NCBI GenBank assembly: GCA_023667365.1
Contig: JAMPAG010000023.1
Location: forward strand, 1-38,937
Length of the DNA: 38,937 nt
Direction of reading: 5' to 3'
Source: a bacterium
GTDB taxonomy: Bacteria; Bacillota; Clostridia; Lachnospirales; Lachnospiraceae
In this document: piece by piece, positions 25,523-34,199 of the stretch
How positions within the stretch are numbered: position 1 is the stretch's first letter
Layout of the letters: each line of letters opens with the position of its first letter
The notes under the pieces: model-generated
What the model was told of the DNA's origin: nothing
Seen by the model: the letters and a program-made list of their open reading frames with translations, nothing else
Database searches by the model: none
Made by a program: the position numbers and the translations under genes

Positions 25523-26032
25523 ATGCGGATCGGAGCAATTGCATATCAGCCGTATGTCTATAATACGAACACGGTCAGCGCGGCAAGCTTAAACCGGATC
25601 AATGCGCTTCCGGAAGATGGGACGCAGGGGCGCACGGATTTTGAGGGGCTGACGGAGCGTGAAGAAAATCAGAATCCGCTGGAGAGAGGACAGAGCGCGA
25701 ACTTTATGGATATTTTATCTTCGCAGATGGCGATGAGCCGGACGAAGAGCGCGATGCTGTTAAAGCCGGCGGCAGCGTCCGAAGATGAGGATGTGATGGC
25801 AAGCGCCGTGCAGAAAGATGAGACGGCCGGAAGGGATGCGGCGCAGTCCGTATCGGATATGACGGGTGGACAGAACATCCAGCAGAAGGCAGCCGATGAA
25901 GCGCTTACGATCGGAGACGAGGAGAGCGGCGCGACAGGGGCTTCTGCGAATGAGACGCAGGACTATGTGACATCCTATAAGATGCGTCAGGCGCTGGATG
26001 CCTATTCCATGACGATGGGCATGGTCGCATAG
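25523..26032 (+). CDS. Conserved-looking protein of unknown function, 169 aa
   Basis: No family recognised. The N-terminus (MRIGAIAYQPYVYNTNTVSAASLNRI) and the C-terminus (YKMRQALDAYSMTMGMVA) look ordered, while residues about 30-140 are hydrophilic, rich in E, D, A, S and Q, and probably disordered. A central NFMDILSSQMAMSRT segment may be helical. There is no signal peptide or membrane helix. The start is secure: AAAGGAG lies seven bases before ATG 25523. The helical ends with a variable middle recall small flagellar or secretion-related proteins, but no such genes are adjacent. It ends just before the valS T-box leader and transcription may read through into it. Confidence 0.7.
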   Translation: MRIGAIAYQPYVYNTNTVSAASLNRINALPEDGTQGRTDFEGLTEREENQNPLERGQSANFMDILSSQMAMSRTKSAMLLKPAAASEDEDVMASAVQKDETAGRDAAQSVSDMTGGQNIQQKAADEALTIGDEESGATGASANETQDYVTSYKMRQALDAYSMTMGMVA

Positions 26033-26049
26033 CGCATTTGCGGGGGATG

Positions 26050-26245
26050 GACGAATCATCTGCGGCGCATGGATTTTGGATGGCGCTGTGAGACAGCGGT
26101 GTGGTTCCCGCATGGCGGGAAAGGGCGGCATACCGTCTATGTTGCGCAGGGGGTCCCGTGTCACCGCGTTAAGGTCAAAGAGTACAAGTAAAGGTGGTAC
26201 CGCGTATAACGCCCTTTGCAGAGAATCTGCGAAGGGCGTTTTTGG
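26050..26245 (+). ncRNA. T-box leader of valS
   Basis: The T-box sequence AAAGGTGGTACCGCG lies at about 26190-26204, followed by a terminator (26208-26243), the classic tRNA-sensing arrangement. Uncharged tRNA-Val should favour the antiterminator and allow valS expression. The upstream part is GC-rich with a prominent TTCCCGC/GCGGGAA hairpin (about 26105-26121). The specifier codon cannot be placed firmly; GTC (26135-26137) or GTT (26141-26143) are candidates. The 5' boundary is approximate. Confidence 0.85.
26208..26243 (+). terminator. T-box-controlled terminator
   Basis: A 15-base stem (26208-26222 with 26226-26240, one wobble) with a GAA loop and ending in five T. It competes with the antiterminator formed by the T-box sequence just upstream. 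Confidence 0.9.
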
Positions 26246-26279
26246 AACAAAAAGGAGATAGGAAGAAGGAGCATTTACA

Positions 26280-28943
26280 ATGAGTAAGGAACTGGCAAAG
26301 ACCTATGAGCCCCATGGCTTGGAGGAGCGAATCTATCAAAAATGGCTGGACAAAAAATACTTTCATGCGGAGGTGGATGAGACCAAAAAGCCTTTTACCA
26401 TTGTGATCCCCCCTCCAAACATCACCGGTCAGCTTCACATGGGACATGCGCTGGACGAGACAATGCAGGACATACTGATCCGTTTTAAGCGGATGCAGGG
26501 CTATAACACATTATGGCAGCCGGGAACGGATCACGCGAGTATCGCGACGGAGGTTAAGATTATCGAGACCTTGAAAGAGCAGGGGATCGACAAGCATGAT
26601 CTCGGCAGAGAGAAATTTTTGGAGCGTGCGTGGGAGTGGAAAAAAGAATACGGCGGACGCATCCTCAATCAGCTCAAAAAACTCGGTTCCTCCTGCGATT
26701 GGGACAGGGAACGCTTTACGATGGACGAGGGCTGTAATAAGGCAGTAACCGAAGTCTTTGTCAAAATGCACGAAAAAGGCTGGATCTATAAGGGCGCCCG
26801 CATGATCAACTGGTGCCCTGTCTGCAACACATCCATTTCCGACGCGGAAGTGGAATACGAGGAGCAGAAAGGATGTTTCTGGCATATCAAGTATCCGCTT
26901 GTGGACGAGAACGGGCAGCCGAGCAAGACGGAGTTTCTGGAATTTGCAACGACGCGTCCGGAGACGATGCTCGGCGATACGGCGGTTGCCGTCCATCCGC
27001 AGGACGAGCGTTATAGGTATCTGCACGGACGTTCCGTGTGGCTGCCGATCGTGAATAAGGCGATCCCCGTTGTGGAGGACGACTATGTGGATATGGAGTT
27101 CGGAACGGGCGTTGTCAAGATCACGCCGGCGCATGACCCGAACGATTTTGAGGTCGGAAAACGGCACGGACTTGCCCTTGTCAATATTTTGAACGACGAT
27201 GCGACCATCAACGAGAACGGCGGAAAATATCAGGGAATGGACCGCTATGAGGCAAGAAAACGGATCGTGGAGGAGCTGGATGCCCTCGGACTTCTGGTCC
27301 GCATCGAGGATTATTCCCATAATGTCGGCACGCACGACCGCTGCGGCACGACGATCGAGCCGATGGTAAAAGAGCAGTGGTTCGTCAAGATGGAGGAACT
27401 GATCAAACCTGCCGTAAAAGCGGTGAAGGACGGCGAGATTAAGCTCATACCGGAGAGCATGAAAAAGACCTATTTTAACTGGACTGATCATATCCGCGAC
27501 TGGTGTATTTCCAGACAGCTCTGGTGGGGGCACCGGATCCCGGCTTATTACTGCAGCAAATGCGGGGAGACGGTAGTTGCAAAAGAGCAGCCGTCAGTAT
27601 GTCCGAAGTGCGGCGGCACGCACTTTACGCAGGACGAGGACACGCTCGATACCTGGTTTTCCTCGGCGCTCTGGCCGTTTTCGACGCTCGGCTGGCCCGA
27701 AAAGACAAGGGAGCTTTCCTATTTTTATCCGACGGATGTGCTTGTGACCGGATATGACATCATCTTTTTCTGGGTCATCCGCATGATCTTTTCGGGGTAT
27801 GAGCAGATGGGAGAGCGCCCGTTCCATACCGTGCTGTTTCACGGGCTGGTGCGGGATTCCGAGGGACGCAAGATGTCAAAATCGCTTGGCAACGGCATCG
27901 ATCCGCTGGAGGTGATCGAGAAGTACGGCGCGGACGCGCTGCGCCTGACGCTCATCACGGGCAACGCCCCCGGCAACGATATGCGTTTTTACTATGAGCG
28001 CGTGGAGGCTAACCGCAATTTCTGCAATAAAATATGGAACGCGTCCCGTTTCATCCTGATGAATATGGACGGGAAAGAAATCCATGCGCCTGCGCCCGGA
28101 ACGCTGCAGCCGATGGATGAGTGGATCATCTCGAAGCTCAATGACGTGGTGCGCGAGGTCACGGATAATATGGAGCGCTATGAGCTCGGAATTGCCGTGC
28201 AGAAAATTTACGATTTTATCTGGGATGAATTTTGCGACTGGTATATTGAAATGGTCAAGCCGCGCCTATATAATACAGATGATAAAGAAAGCCAGAACGC
28301 GGCTTTGTATACCTTAAAGACCGTTCTGATCGACGCCTTAAAGCTGCTGCATCCGTACATGCCTTTTATCACGGAGGAAATTTTTACGACGCTCCAGTCC
28401 GAAGAGGAATCCATCATGGTCAGCGCATGGCCGGTCTATGACGAAGCGAAGGCATACAAAAAGCAGGAGCAGGCGATCGAGACGATCAAGGAGGCGGTGC
28501 GCGGCATCCGCAATGTGCGCGCGCAGATGAACGTCGTTCCGAGCCGCAAGGCGCTCGTGTATGTCGTATCGGAAAGCGAAGAACTGCTTCAGATCTTTGA
28601 AGAGGGAAAATTGTTCTTCCAGTCGCTCGCTTATGCGTCCGACGTTTTATTGCAGAAGGACAAGAGCGGCATCGCCGATGACGCCGTATCGGTCGTGATC
28701 CCGAATGCGACGCTGTACATCCCGTTTGCGGAGCTTGTGGACATCGGCAAAGAGATCGAGCGCCTTCGCAAAGAGGAGCAGCGGCTGACGGGCGAGCTTG
28801 CGCGTGTGAACGGGATGCTCTCGAACGAGCGCTTTATCGGGAAAGCGCCGGCGGCGAAAATTGCCGAGGAGCGCGCAAAGCTGGAGAAATATGAGCAGAT
28901 GATGGCGCAGGTGCAAGAACGGCTGCGTCAGCTTGAAAAATAA
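26280..28943 (+). CDS. valS: Valyl-tRNA synthetase
   Basis: An 887-residue class I synthetase that charges tRNA-Val in the cytoplasm. The HIGH-type motif lies in PPPNITGQLHMGHALDE near residue 43 and the KMSKS loop in GRKMSKSLGNGIDP. A four-cysteine zinc site (CSKCG and CPKCGG) sits before DEDTLDTWFSSALWPF. The editing domain lies between these, an anticodon-binding region follows, and a C-terminal coiled coil (about 820-887, IERLRKEEQRLTGEL) typical of ValRS closes it. The length is normal. GAAGGAG precedes ATG 26280, and the T-box leader controls it. The valS...folC order is also seen in Bacillus, here with a FapA-type gene between. Confidence 0.98.
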   Translation: MSKELAKTYEPHGLEERIYQKWLDKKYFHAEVDETKKPFTIVIPPPNITGQLHMGHALDETMQDILIRFKRMQGYNTLWQPGTDHASIATEVKIIETLKEQGIDKHDLGREKFLERAWEWKKEYGGRILNQLKKLGSSCDWDRERFTMDEGCNKAVTEVFVKMHEKGWIYKGARMINWCPVCNTSISDAEVEYEEQKGCFWHIKYPLVDENGQPSKTEFLEFATTRPETMLGDTAVAVHPQDERYRYLHGRSVWLPIVNKAIPVVEDDYVDMEFGTGVVKITPAHDPNDFEVGKRHGLALVNILNDDATINENGGKYQGMDRYEARKRIVEELDALGLLVRIEDYSHNVGTHDRCGTTIEPMVKEQWFVKMEELIKPAVKAVKDGEIKLIPESMKKTYFNWTDHIRDWCISRQLWWGHRIPAYYCSKCGETVVAKEQPSVCPKCGGTHFTQDEDTLDTWFSSALWPFSTLGWPEKTRELSYFYPTDVLVTGYDIIFFWVIRMIFSGYEQMGERPFHTVLFHGLVRDSEGRKMSKSLGNGIDPLEVIEKYGADALRLTLITGNAPGNDMRFYYERVEANRNFCNKIWNASRFILMNMDGKEIHAPAPGTLQPMDEWIISKLNDVVREVTDNMERYELGIAVQKIYDFIWDEFCDWYIEMVKPRLYNTDDKESQNAALYTLKTVLIDALKLLHPYMPFITEEIFTTLQSEEESIMVSAWPVYDEAKAYKKQEQAIETIKEAVRGIRNVRAQMNVVPSRKALVYVVSESEELLQIFEEGKLFFQSLAYASDVLLQKDKSGIADDAVSVVIPNATLYIPFAELVDIGKEIERLRKEEQRLTGELARVNGMLSNERFIGKAPAAKIAEERAKLEKYEQMMAQVQERLRQLEK

Positions 28944-29046
28944 AACGCCGTACCGGCGGAAAATGGTTGTAAAGGTCAGGGAAGACGCATATCAGTGTAA
29001 ATAGGCAGTCTGCTTGCTGCCGGAGAAGGAAGGGAAGGAAAGCGGT

Positions 29047-30489
29047 ATGGAAATAGAACAGGGGACGCAATCAGAGGTGCAGGAGACCGTACAGGACGAT
29101 TGGGCGCTTGCCGGGAATCATATCACGATTTCCGAAGATTCCATGCAGGCATTTCTCTTTTTACAGCCCAAGCCGAACGGGGAGAGTTATGACAGGGAAG
29201 AATTAAAGGAGCGTCTTCGCGCCGAGGGTGTTGTCAGCGGCTTTCATGAGTCGAATCTGGCGGCAATGGCCAAAAAGAAGGTGTATAACAGGGAAGTGCT
29301 CGTCGCGCAGGGAGCTCCTCCCATACCGGGAACGCCCGGTCGTTATGACTATGAGATCGAGACGGAAGATTATGCGAAGCATCCGCGTATCCGCGAGGAC
29401 GGTTCGGTGGATTATCAGAGCATGAATCTGCTGCAAAACGTACAGGAAGGGCAGGTGATCGCCGTTTATCACGCGGCGGTGCAGGGAACGGACGGAGAAG
29501 ATGTGCGCGGGCGGAGACTGCGCGCGGAGGTGTGCAGAGAGCTTCCGGCACTGCGGGGACGCGGCATTGCCTTAAAAGAGGGTACCGAGGATCCGACCTA
29601 TATTGCGCAGACGGAAGGAAAGCTGATATTCAGGGACGACCAGATCGAGATCTGTAACGTCCATGAGATCAAGGGCGATGTGGATATTCTGATCGGTAAG
29701 GTGGAATTTTTCGGGGACATTGTGATCGACGGCAATGTTGCGGCGGGAACGGTCATCCGGGCAGGAAAGAGTCTGACGATCAGCGGCACGGTCGAAGGCG
29801 CGGATATTTATGCGGGCGGCGACATTGTTCTGCGCCGCGGCGTACAGGGGAATGAAAAGGGGCGCATCCGCTCAAGGGGGAATGTGTATGCCGACTTTTT
29901 GGAGCATTGCACGGTCGAGGCGCGGGGGAACGTCATGGCGAACTATATCCTGAATTCAGAGGTAGCGGCGGAAGGCGAAGTGACGGCAACCGGAAAGCGC
30001 GGTATGATTCTCGGCGGTTATGTCCATGGTTTTCAGGGGATCAAGGCGATGTGCGTCGGCAGCGATAAGGAGATCAAGACCATTCTCCATGCCGGCTGCG
30101 AGCAGAAAGTCTATGAGCAGAATATCGAAAACCGTAGAGAGGAAGCGGAGATCATGCAGCAGCTGGAGGAGATGGAGGATCGCGCAGAAGTGCTCCGCAA
30201 ACAGCTGACGATCCGTTCTAAGGATCAGACGCTCATCCGCGAGTGCAATGAGCTGCTTCAGGAGCGGGAGAAGCTGACGGAGCGCGCAAAGGAGCTGCAG
30301 GCCGAAAAGCAGATGCTGCAAAAGCAGATGGAGGAAGGGCGGCAGTCCGCGATCCGCGTGGAAGATAAGCTCTATGCCGGATCGGTCATCAGCGTGAATA
30401 ACGCGCAGCAGGCAATCACCGCGAACACCTGCTTTATGCAGTACAAGAGTATTTCCGGCATCATTCAGGGAACTGTTATCCGGGTATAA
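29047..30489 (+). CDS. FapA-type (DUF342) polymer-forming-like protein
   Basis: A 480-residue cytoplasmic protein of the FapA/DUF342 family. It has an N-terminal domain (about 1-180) with GAPPIPGTPGRYDY and a DGSVDYQSMNLLQNVQEGQVIAVY motif typical of the family, a right-handed beta-helix-like middle (about 185-330; GDVDILIGKVEFFGDIVIDGNVAAGTVIRAG) and a long coiled coil (about 345-430), then a short beta end. Family members are tied to surface or flagellar assembly and polar localisation, but the mechanism is unsettled. ATG 29047 follows AAGGA. The gene lies 104 bases after valS and before a tandem-repeat gap. Confidence 0.87.
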   Translation: MEIEQGTQSEVQETVQDDWALAGNHITISEDSMQAFLFLQPKPNGESYDREELKERLRAEGVVSGFHESNLAAMAKKKVYNREVLVAQGAPPIPGTPGRYDYEIETEDYAKHPRIREDGSVDYQSMNLLQNVQEGQVIAVYHAAVQGTDGEDVRGRRLRAEVCRELPALRGRGIALKEGTEDPTYIAQTEGKLIFRDDQIEICNVHEIKGDVDILIGKVEFFGDIVIDGNVAAGTVIRAGKSLTISGTVEGADIYAGGDIVLRRGVQGNEKGRIRSRGNVYADFLEHCTVEARGNVMANYILNSEVAAEGEVTATGKRGMILGGYVHGFQGIKAMCVGSDKEIKTILHAGCEQKVYEQNIENRREEAEIMQQLEEMEDRAEVLRKQLTIRSKDQTLIRECNELLQEREKLTERAKELQAEKQMLQKQMEEGRQSAIRVEDKLYAGSVISVNNAQQAITANTCFMQYKSISGIIQGTVIRV

Positions 30490-30502
30490 CGAACCGCGGA
30501 GC

Positions 30503-30618
30503 ATAGCGGGCGGAACGGCATGGCAGGGATCCGGACTATAGCGGGTGGAACGACATGGCAGGGATCCGGACTATAGCGGGTGGAACGGCATGGCAGGGAT
30601 CGGAGCATAGCGGATAGG
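30503..30618 (+). repeat. 35-base intergenic tandem repeat
   Basis: Copies begin at 30503, 30538 and 30573, with a partial fourth at 30607. The unit begins ATAGCGGGTGGAACG and ends GGGATCCGGACT; copies 1 and 2 differ at two positions and copy 3 lacks a base. It fills most of the gap between the FapA-type gene and folC, with no terminator visible. Confidence 0.9.
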
Positions 30619-30648
30619 AAGAGATCGGCATCAGGGCGTAGCAGATAG

Positions 30649-32064
30649 ATGGAACAGATAACATATCAGGAGGCGACGGCGTATCTTTTGTCGGTACCCA
30701 AATTTACGGGAAAGCATACGATGGAGGATACGCGCCGTTTTTATCAATTTATGGGAAGTCCGTGCGCGGATGCGCGGATCATCCATGTAGCGGGGACGAA
30801 CGGAAAGGGATCGGTCTGTACCTACCTGCGGAGCATGTTGGAGCGGTGCGCTCATCATACCGCGCTGTTTGTGTCGCCGCATTTAGTGACGATGCGGGAG
30901 CGGTTTCTTTTTGACGGAAAACCGGTTTCCGAGGAGGCGTTTTGCGCATCGTTTGCCGCTGTCGCGGAGGCGCTCTGCGCCTATCAGGGCAGGAAGGATG
31001 CCGTATCGCTTGAGACGCTGCGGGGGCTTTCTTATCATCCGTCCTTTTTTGAAATGTTGTTTTTTATGTTCCTGCAATGCAGGGAAACGGCGAAGGCGGA
31101 CGACGTGATCTTAGAGACGGGGCTTGGCGGCAGGCTGGACGCGACGAACTGTATGCCGAAGAAAGCGTTGTGCGTGATTACGCGGATTGCGCTGGATCAC
31201 ACAGAATATCTGGGGGATACGACAGCGCAGATCGCGCGGGAAAAAGCGGGGATTTTCCGGCAGGGAACGCCGGTGGTCAGTCTGTATTCCGATAAAGAAA
31301 GCAAAGAGGTCATCGAAGCGTGCGCAAAAGAGTGGAACGCGCCGCTGGTGTTTGTCGATTCGCGCGATTTCAAAATTGAAGGAATTACCAACAAAAGCAT
31401 TGCTTTTTCGTTTCAATCTGTATATTATAATTCTATCAGCCTTTCACTCGCAACCACCGCGTGCTATCAGGCGGAGAACGCCGCACTCGCGCTGCGGGCA
31501 TTAGAGGTGCTTTCGCAGGGCGCAGCATGGAAAAAGAAAAATGCGGCGGAGCAGGAAGCGGCAGCCGGAGCGGAAGAGGCGTTTGGTTTGGCGGCGCACC
31601 CTGCGGAGCGCGAACTGCGGGAGGGACTTGCGGCGGCGCGTTGGGAAGGGCGGATGGAAGAAGTATTACCGGAAGTTTATTTGGACGGAGCGCATAATGA
31701 GGATGGGATACGGGCGCTGCTTCATACGGTGCGGCGGACCGGACAGGACAGGGTAAATGTGCTGATACTCGCCATCGTGGCGGATAAACGCTATGAACGG
31801 ATGGCGGAGCTGATTGCGCGTTCCGGATTGTTTTTGAGGGTATATGTAACGTCTGCGGGCGGGGAGAGAGCGCTTGCGCAGGAAGCGCTTGCCGGGGCGT
31901 TAATCAGTTATGGGCAAAGAAATTGTATGGTGTATGAGCAGCCGGAGCAGGCATTTTCATGCTGCCTTGCGGAGCGTAAGGACACAGAGCGCGTCTTTGC
32001 GGCCGGTTCCTTATACCTGATCGGGCGGATAAAGGCATATTTAGGGAGGAATTCTGATGATTAA
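30649..32064 (+). CDS. folC: Folylpolyglutamate synthase / dihydrofolate synthase
   Basis: A 471-residue Mur-ligase-family enzyme that adds glutamate to folates in the cytoplasm using ATP. The P-loop VAGTNGKGSV lies at about 47-56; other marks are SPHLVTMRERF, ETGLGGRLDATN, ITRIALDHTEYLG and, in the C-terminal domain, RWEGRMEEV and LDGAHNEDGI. Between the central and C-terminal domains sits an Ala/Glu-rich insertion (about 287-320) longer than usual. The ribosome site is weak. The 47-aa gene starts inside its last codons, so the two are coupled. Confidence 0.95.
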   Translation: MEQITYQEATAYLLSVPKFTGKHTMEDTRRFYQFMGSPCADARIIHVAGTNGKGSVCTYLRSMLERCAHHTALFVSPHLVTMRERFLFDGKPVSEEAFCASFAAVAEALCAYQGRKDAVSLETLRGLSYHPSFFEMLFFMFLQCRETAKADDVILETGLGGRLDATNCMPKKALCVITRIALDHTEYLGDTTAQIAREKAGIFRQGTPVVSLYSDKESKEVIEACAKEWNAPLVFVDSRDFKIEGITNKSIAFSFQSVYYNSISLSLATTACYQAENAALALRALEVLSQGAAWKKKNAAEQEAAAGAEEAFGLAAHPAERELREGLAAARWEGRMEEVLPEVYLDGAHNEDGIRALLHTVRRTGQDRVNVLILAIVADKRYERMAELIARSGLFLRVYVTSAGGERALAQEALAGALISYGQRNCMVYEQPEQAFSCCLAERKDTERVFAAGSLYLIGRIKAYLGRNSDD

Positions 32065-32200
32065 CTTTGAGGAGGAGCTCAAGAAGTTTCATCCCAGCGT
32101 AGAGATAGAAGAGGCAGAGGATGTGTTATACAGTCAGGATACGACGGATTTGGCTGACGTACTGGTAGATGTGATCAAAGAGGCAAAAGAAGAAGAATAG
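32057..32200 (+). CDS. Small acidic protein, 47 aa, overlapping folC
   Basis: This begins at ATG 32057, six bases after a perfect AGGGAGGA ribosome site lying inside folC, and ends in TAG at 32198-32200. The product is acidic (MINFEEELKKFHP at the start, EEE at the end) and mostly helical, with no membrane segment or cysteines. It overlaps folC by eight bases and the next gene starts 10 bases later, so it sits in an operon. The function is unknown; it may be a small regulator or partner of its neighbours. The ribosome site and the tight fit argue that it is real. Confidence 0.75.
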   Translation: MINFEEELKKFHPSVEIEEAEDVLYSQDTTDLADVLVDVIKEAKEEE

Positions 32201-32210
32201 GAGCGACGCT

Positions 32211-33617
32211 ATGGAGTGTTATAACTGCGGCTGTCTCCTGACGGAAAACGAATTTTGTACGAACTGCGGGGCGGATGTACGGGTTTACAAAAAGATCATT
32301 TCGGCGTCCAACCGCTATTACAATATCGGATTGGAGAGAGCAGGTGTCAGAGATCTGTCGGGGGCGGCGGAAAGTCTCAGGCAGTGTCTGAAGTTAAATA
32401 AAAATCACGTGGAAGCGAGAAATCTTCTCGGACTGATCTACTATGAGACGGGGGAGGTTGTTTCCGCATTAAACGAGTGGGTGATGAGCAAGAACATCAA
32501 ACCGCTCAAAAATATTGCGGATGATTATATTGAGGATATTCGATCGAATCCGACGCAGCTCGATACGCTGACGCAGGCGGTCAAAAAGTACAATCAGGCG
32601 CTGAATTACTGTATGCAGGACAGCGTGGACTTAGCGGTCATCCAACTCAAAAAAGTACTGTCCATGAATCCGAAATACTTACAGGCGCATCAGCTTCTGG
32701 CACTGATCTATATGAGCCAGGAGGATTGGGACAAAGCGGAAAAGGAAGTCGAAAAAGCGCTGCGCATCGATACGAGCAATACGCTGACGATGCGATATAT
32801 GAAGGAGATCGACTTTGCGGTCAGTCAGGAGGAGGGCAGAAATCCCTCTAAGAAAAAGAGCAAGGATCAGAACGCAAAGAAATATAAGAGCGGCAATGAT
32901 ACGGTGATCCAGCCCATCAATAATAAGGATTCCAGAGGCCTTTCCACGATCATCAATATTATCATCGGCGTGCTGATCGGTCTTGCCATTGCGATCTTTC
33001 TGATCCTTCCCGCGCAGATCCAGACGGAAGTGTCGAAGGTAAACGAGCAGATCACGGAATACAGTGAGCTGTTGACGCGCAGGGCGGCGGATGTGCAGGA
33101 GCGGGAGGCGCAGATCGAGGATCTGAATCGGAAGCTCGCAGAGACGCAGGAGGCGCTTGACGCCTACACGGGAACGGACGGCACGATTGCTGCTTACGAG
33201 CAGCTTTTGGAGGCGGTCAGCCTCTATATGCAGGAGGAGCCCGACGTCATGGCGGTTGCGGACAGTCTCGGCAAGATCGACGAGGATTATGTGGAGGAAG
33301 AAGCGCCCGATTATTTTGCCAATGTATATCATGAACTGCTCACGCTGATCGGTCCCGATGTGTCAAAGTCCTATTATCAGACGGGCATGGCGGAGTACAA
33401 TGTGCAGAACTATTCGGAGGCGGTCAACTATTTCCTGATGGCAGTTTCCTTTGATGAAACGGATTCTATGGCGCTCTATCAATTGGCGGAATCCTATTAC
33501 CGCAGCGATGATATGGAGAATGCGGCGATTTATTATAACCGCGTGATAGAGCTGTTCCCCGGAAGGACGTCGGCGATCAACGCGCAGAGGCGCTTAAGAG
33601 AGATTGAGCAGCAGTAG
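32211..33617 (+). CDS. Zinc-ribbon/TPR single-pass membrane protein
   Basis: A 468-residue protein. The N-terminal zinc ribbon uses C3, C6, C16 and C19 (CYNCG, CTNCG). TPR repeats follow on the cytoplasmic side (about 35-200; VEARNLLGLIYYETGE, LQAHQLLALIYMSQEDWDKAEKEVEKAL), then a Lys-rich stretch, a membrane helix (about 245-267, TIINIIIGVLIGLAIAIFLIL), a coiled coil (about 270-320) and external TPRs (about 385-468). Such proteins usually act as scaffolds; no enzyme signature is visible. AGGAG lies eight bases before the start. It is the last gene before a strong terminator. Confidence 0.85.
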   Translation: MECYNCGCLLTENEFCTNCGADVRVYKKIISASNRYYNIGLERAGVRDLSGAAESLRQCLKLNKNHVEARNLLGLIYYETGEVVSALNEWVMSKNIKPLKNIADDYIEDIRSNPTQLDTLTQAVKKYNQALNYCMQDSVDLAVIQLKKVLSMNPKYLQAHQLLALIYMSQEDWDKAEKEVEKALRIDTSNTLTMRYMKEIDFAVSQEEGRNPSKKKSKDQNAKKYKSGNDTVIQPINNKDSRGLSTIINIIIGVLIGLAIAIFLILPAQIQTEVSKVNEQITEYSELLTRRAADVQEREAQIEDLNRKLAETQEALDAYTGTDGTIAAYEQLLEAVSLYMQEEPDVMAVADSLGKIDEDYVEEEAPDYFANVYHELLTLIGPDVSKSYYQTGMAEYNVQNYSEAVNYFLMAVSFDETDSMALYQLAESYYRSDDMENAAIYYNRVIELFPGRTSAINAQRRLREIEQQ

Positions 33618-33694
33618 CGGCAGCGGCGCGCGGACAGGCACTGGCAACCGGGCAGCAGGAAACGCGGACAGGCATAAGAACAGAACGACACAAA

Positions 33695-33726
33695 AGAGAA
33701 CATCAAAAGAGATGTTCTCTTTTTTT
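33695..33726 (+). terminator. Rho-independent terminator before the spoIIA cluster
   Basis: AGAGAACATC (33695-33704) pairs perfectly with GATGTTCTCT (33711-33720), with a six-base loop and then six or seven T. It ends the valS-folC-side transcript and isolates the sporulation genes. Confidence 0.95.
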
Positions 33727-33860
33727 GCGCGACAGGCAGAGAAGAGAAGTGTTTCCGGAGCAGATGCCGTGCTTGCACGAGCAGCGGCGCAGGAAATGCT
33801 TCGCGGCGAGCAACGCGAGCGGGAAATGCGAAGCATTTCCCCTCTGCTTGCGCGACAGGC
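33725..33860. repeat. Palindrome-rich element bounded by 13-base direct repeats
   Basis: TTGCGCGACAGGC occurs at 33725-33737 and 33848-33860. Between them lie GGAAATGCTTCGC (33792-33804) with its inverted copy GCGAAGCATTTCC (33828-33840), and a tight hairpin, GGGAAATGC-GAA-GCATTTCCC (33821-33841). It fills the gap where the spoIIA promoter should be; no clear SigH promoter or Spo0A box was found. Confidence 0.8.
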
Positions 33861-33878
33861 CTAAGAAGGGAGAAAGCA

Positions 33879-34187
33879 ATGGTTGATAATTATGCAATTA
33901 TCGAGAATTATCTGATGATCAGGATGCCGGAGGAGGTCGATCATCACAGGGCGGTACGGATCAGCCGGACAGCCGATGATTATATTGCGCACAGCAAGGT
34001 TGTCAATATCGTGTTCGATTTTGAGGACACAAAGTTTATGGATAGTTCCGGCATCGGTGTGATCATGGGGCGCTACAAGAAAATATCCTGTTTTGGCGGG
34101 AAGGTGTTCGCCATCAACGCGAGCAGGCGCATCAAGCAGCTTCTTGTCGTGTCGGGTATGCAGAAATTAGTTACGATCATGGAGTAG
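33879..34187 (+). CDS. spoIIAA: Anti-sigma F factor antagonist SpoIIAA
   Basis: A 102-residue STAS-domain protein. In the forespore, unphosphorylated SpoIIAA displaces SigF from SpoIIAB; SpoIIAB phosphorylates it on a serine. That serine lies in KFMDSSGIGVIMGRYK, which is intact. The length is close to the family norm (about 117) and nothing is missing from the core. The start has GAAGGGAG upstream. spoIIAB begins 12 bases after the stop. Confidence 0.96.
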   Translation: MVDNYAIIENYLMIRMPEEVDHHRAVRISRTADDYIAHSKVVNIVFDFEDTKFMDSSGIGVIMGRYKKISCFGGKVFAINASRRIKQLLVVSGMQKLVTIME

Positions 34188-34199
34188 AGGAGTGGAGAG

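Noticed and set aside
26511..27533. 340-codon frame on the - strand within valS
   Set aside because: Opposite a fully conserved valS with all synthetase motifs; a codon-bias shadow.
30503..30618. CRISPR array
   Set aside because: Units are contiguous direct repeats without unique spacers and no cas gene is present.
33789..33840. SigH promoter for spoIIA based on GCAGGAAAT at 33789-33797
   Set aside because: The -35 fits the consensus, but no GAAT-type -10 lies 11-12 bases downstream and the word is part of a palindrome.
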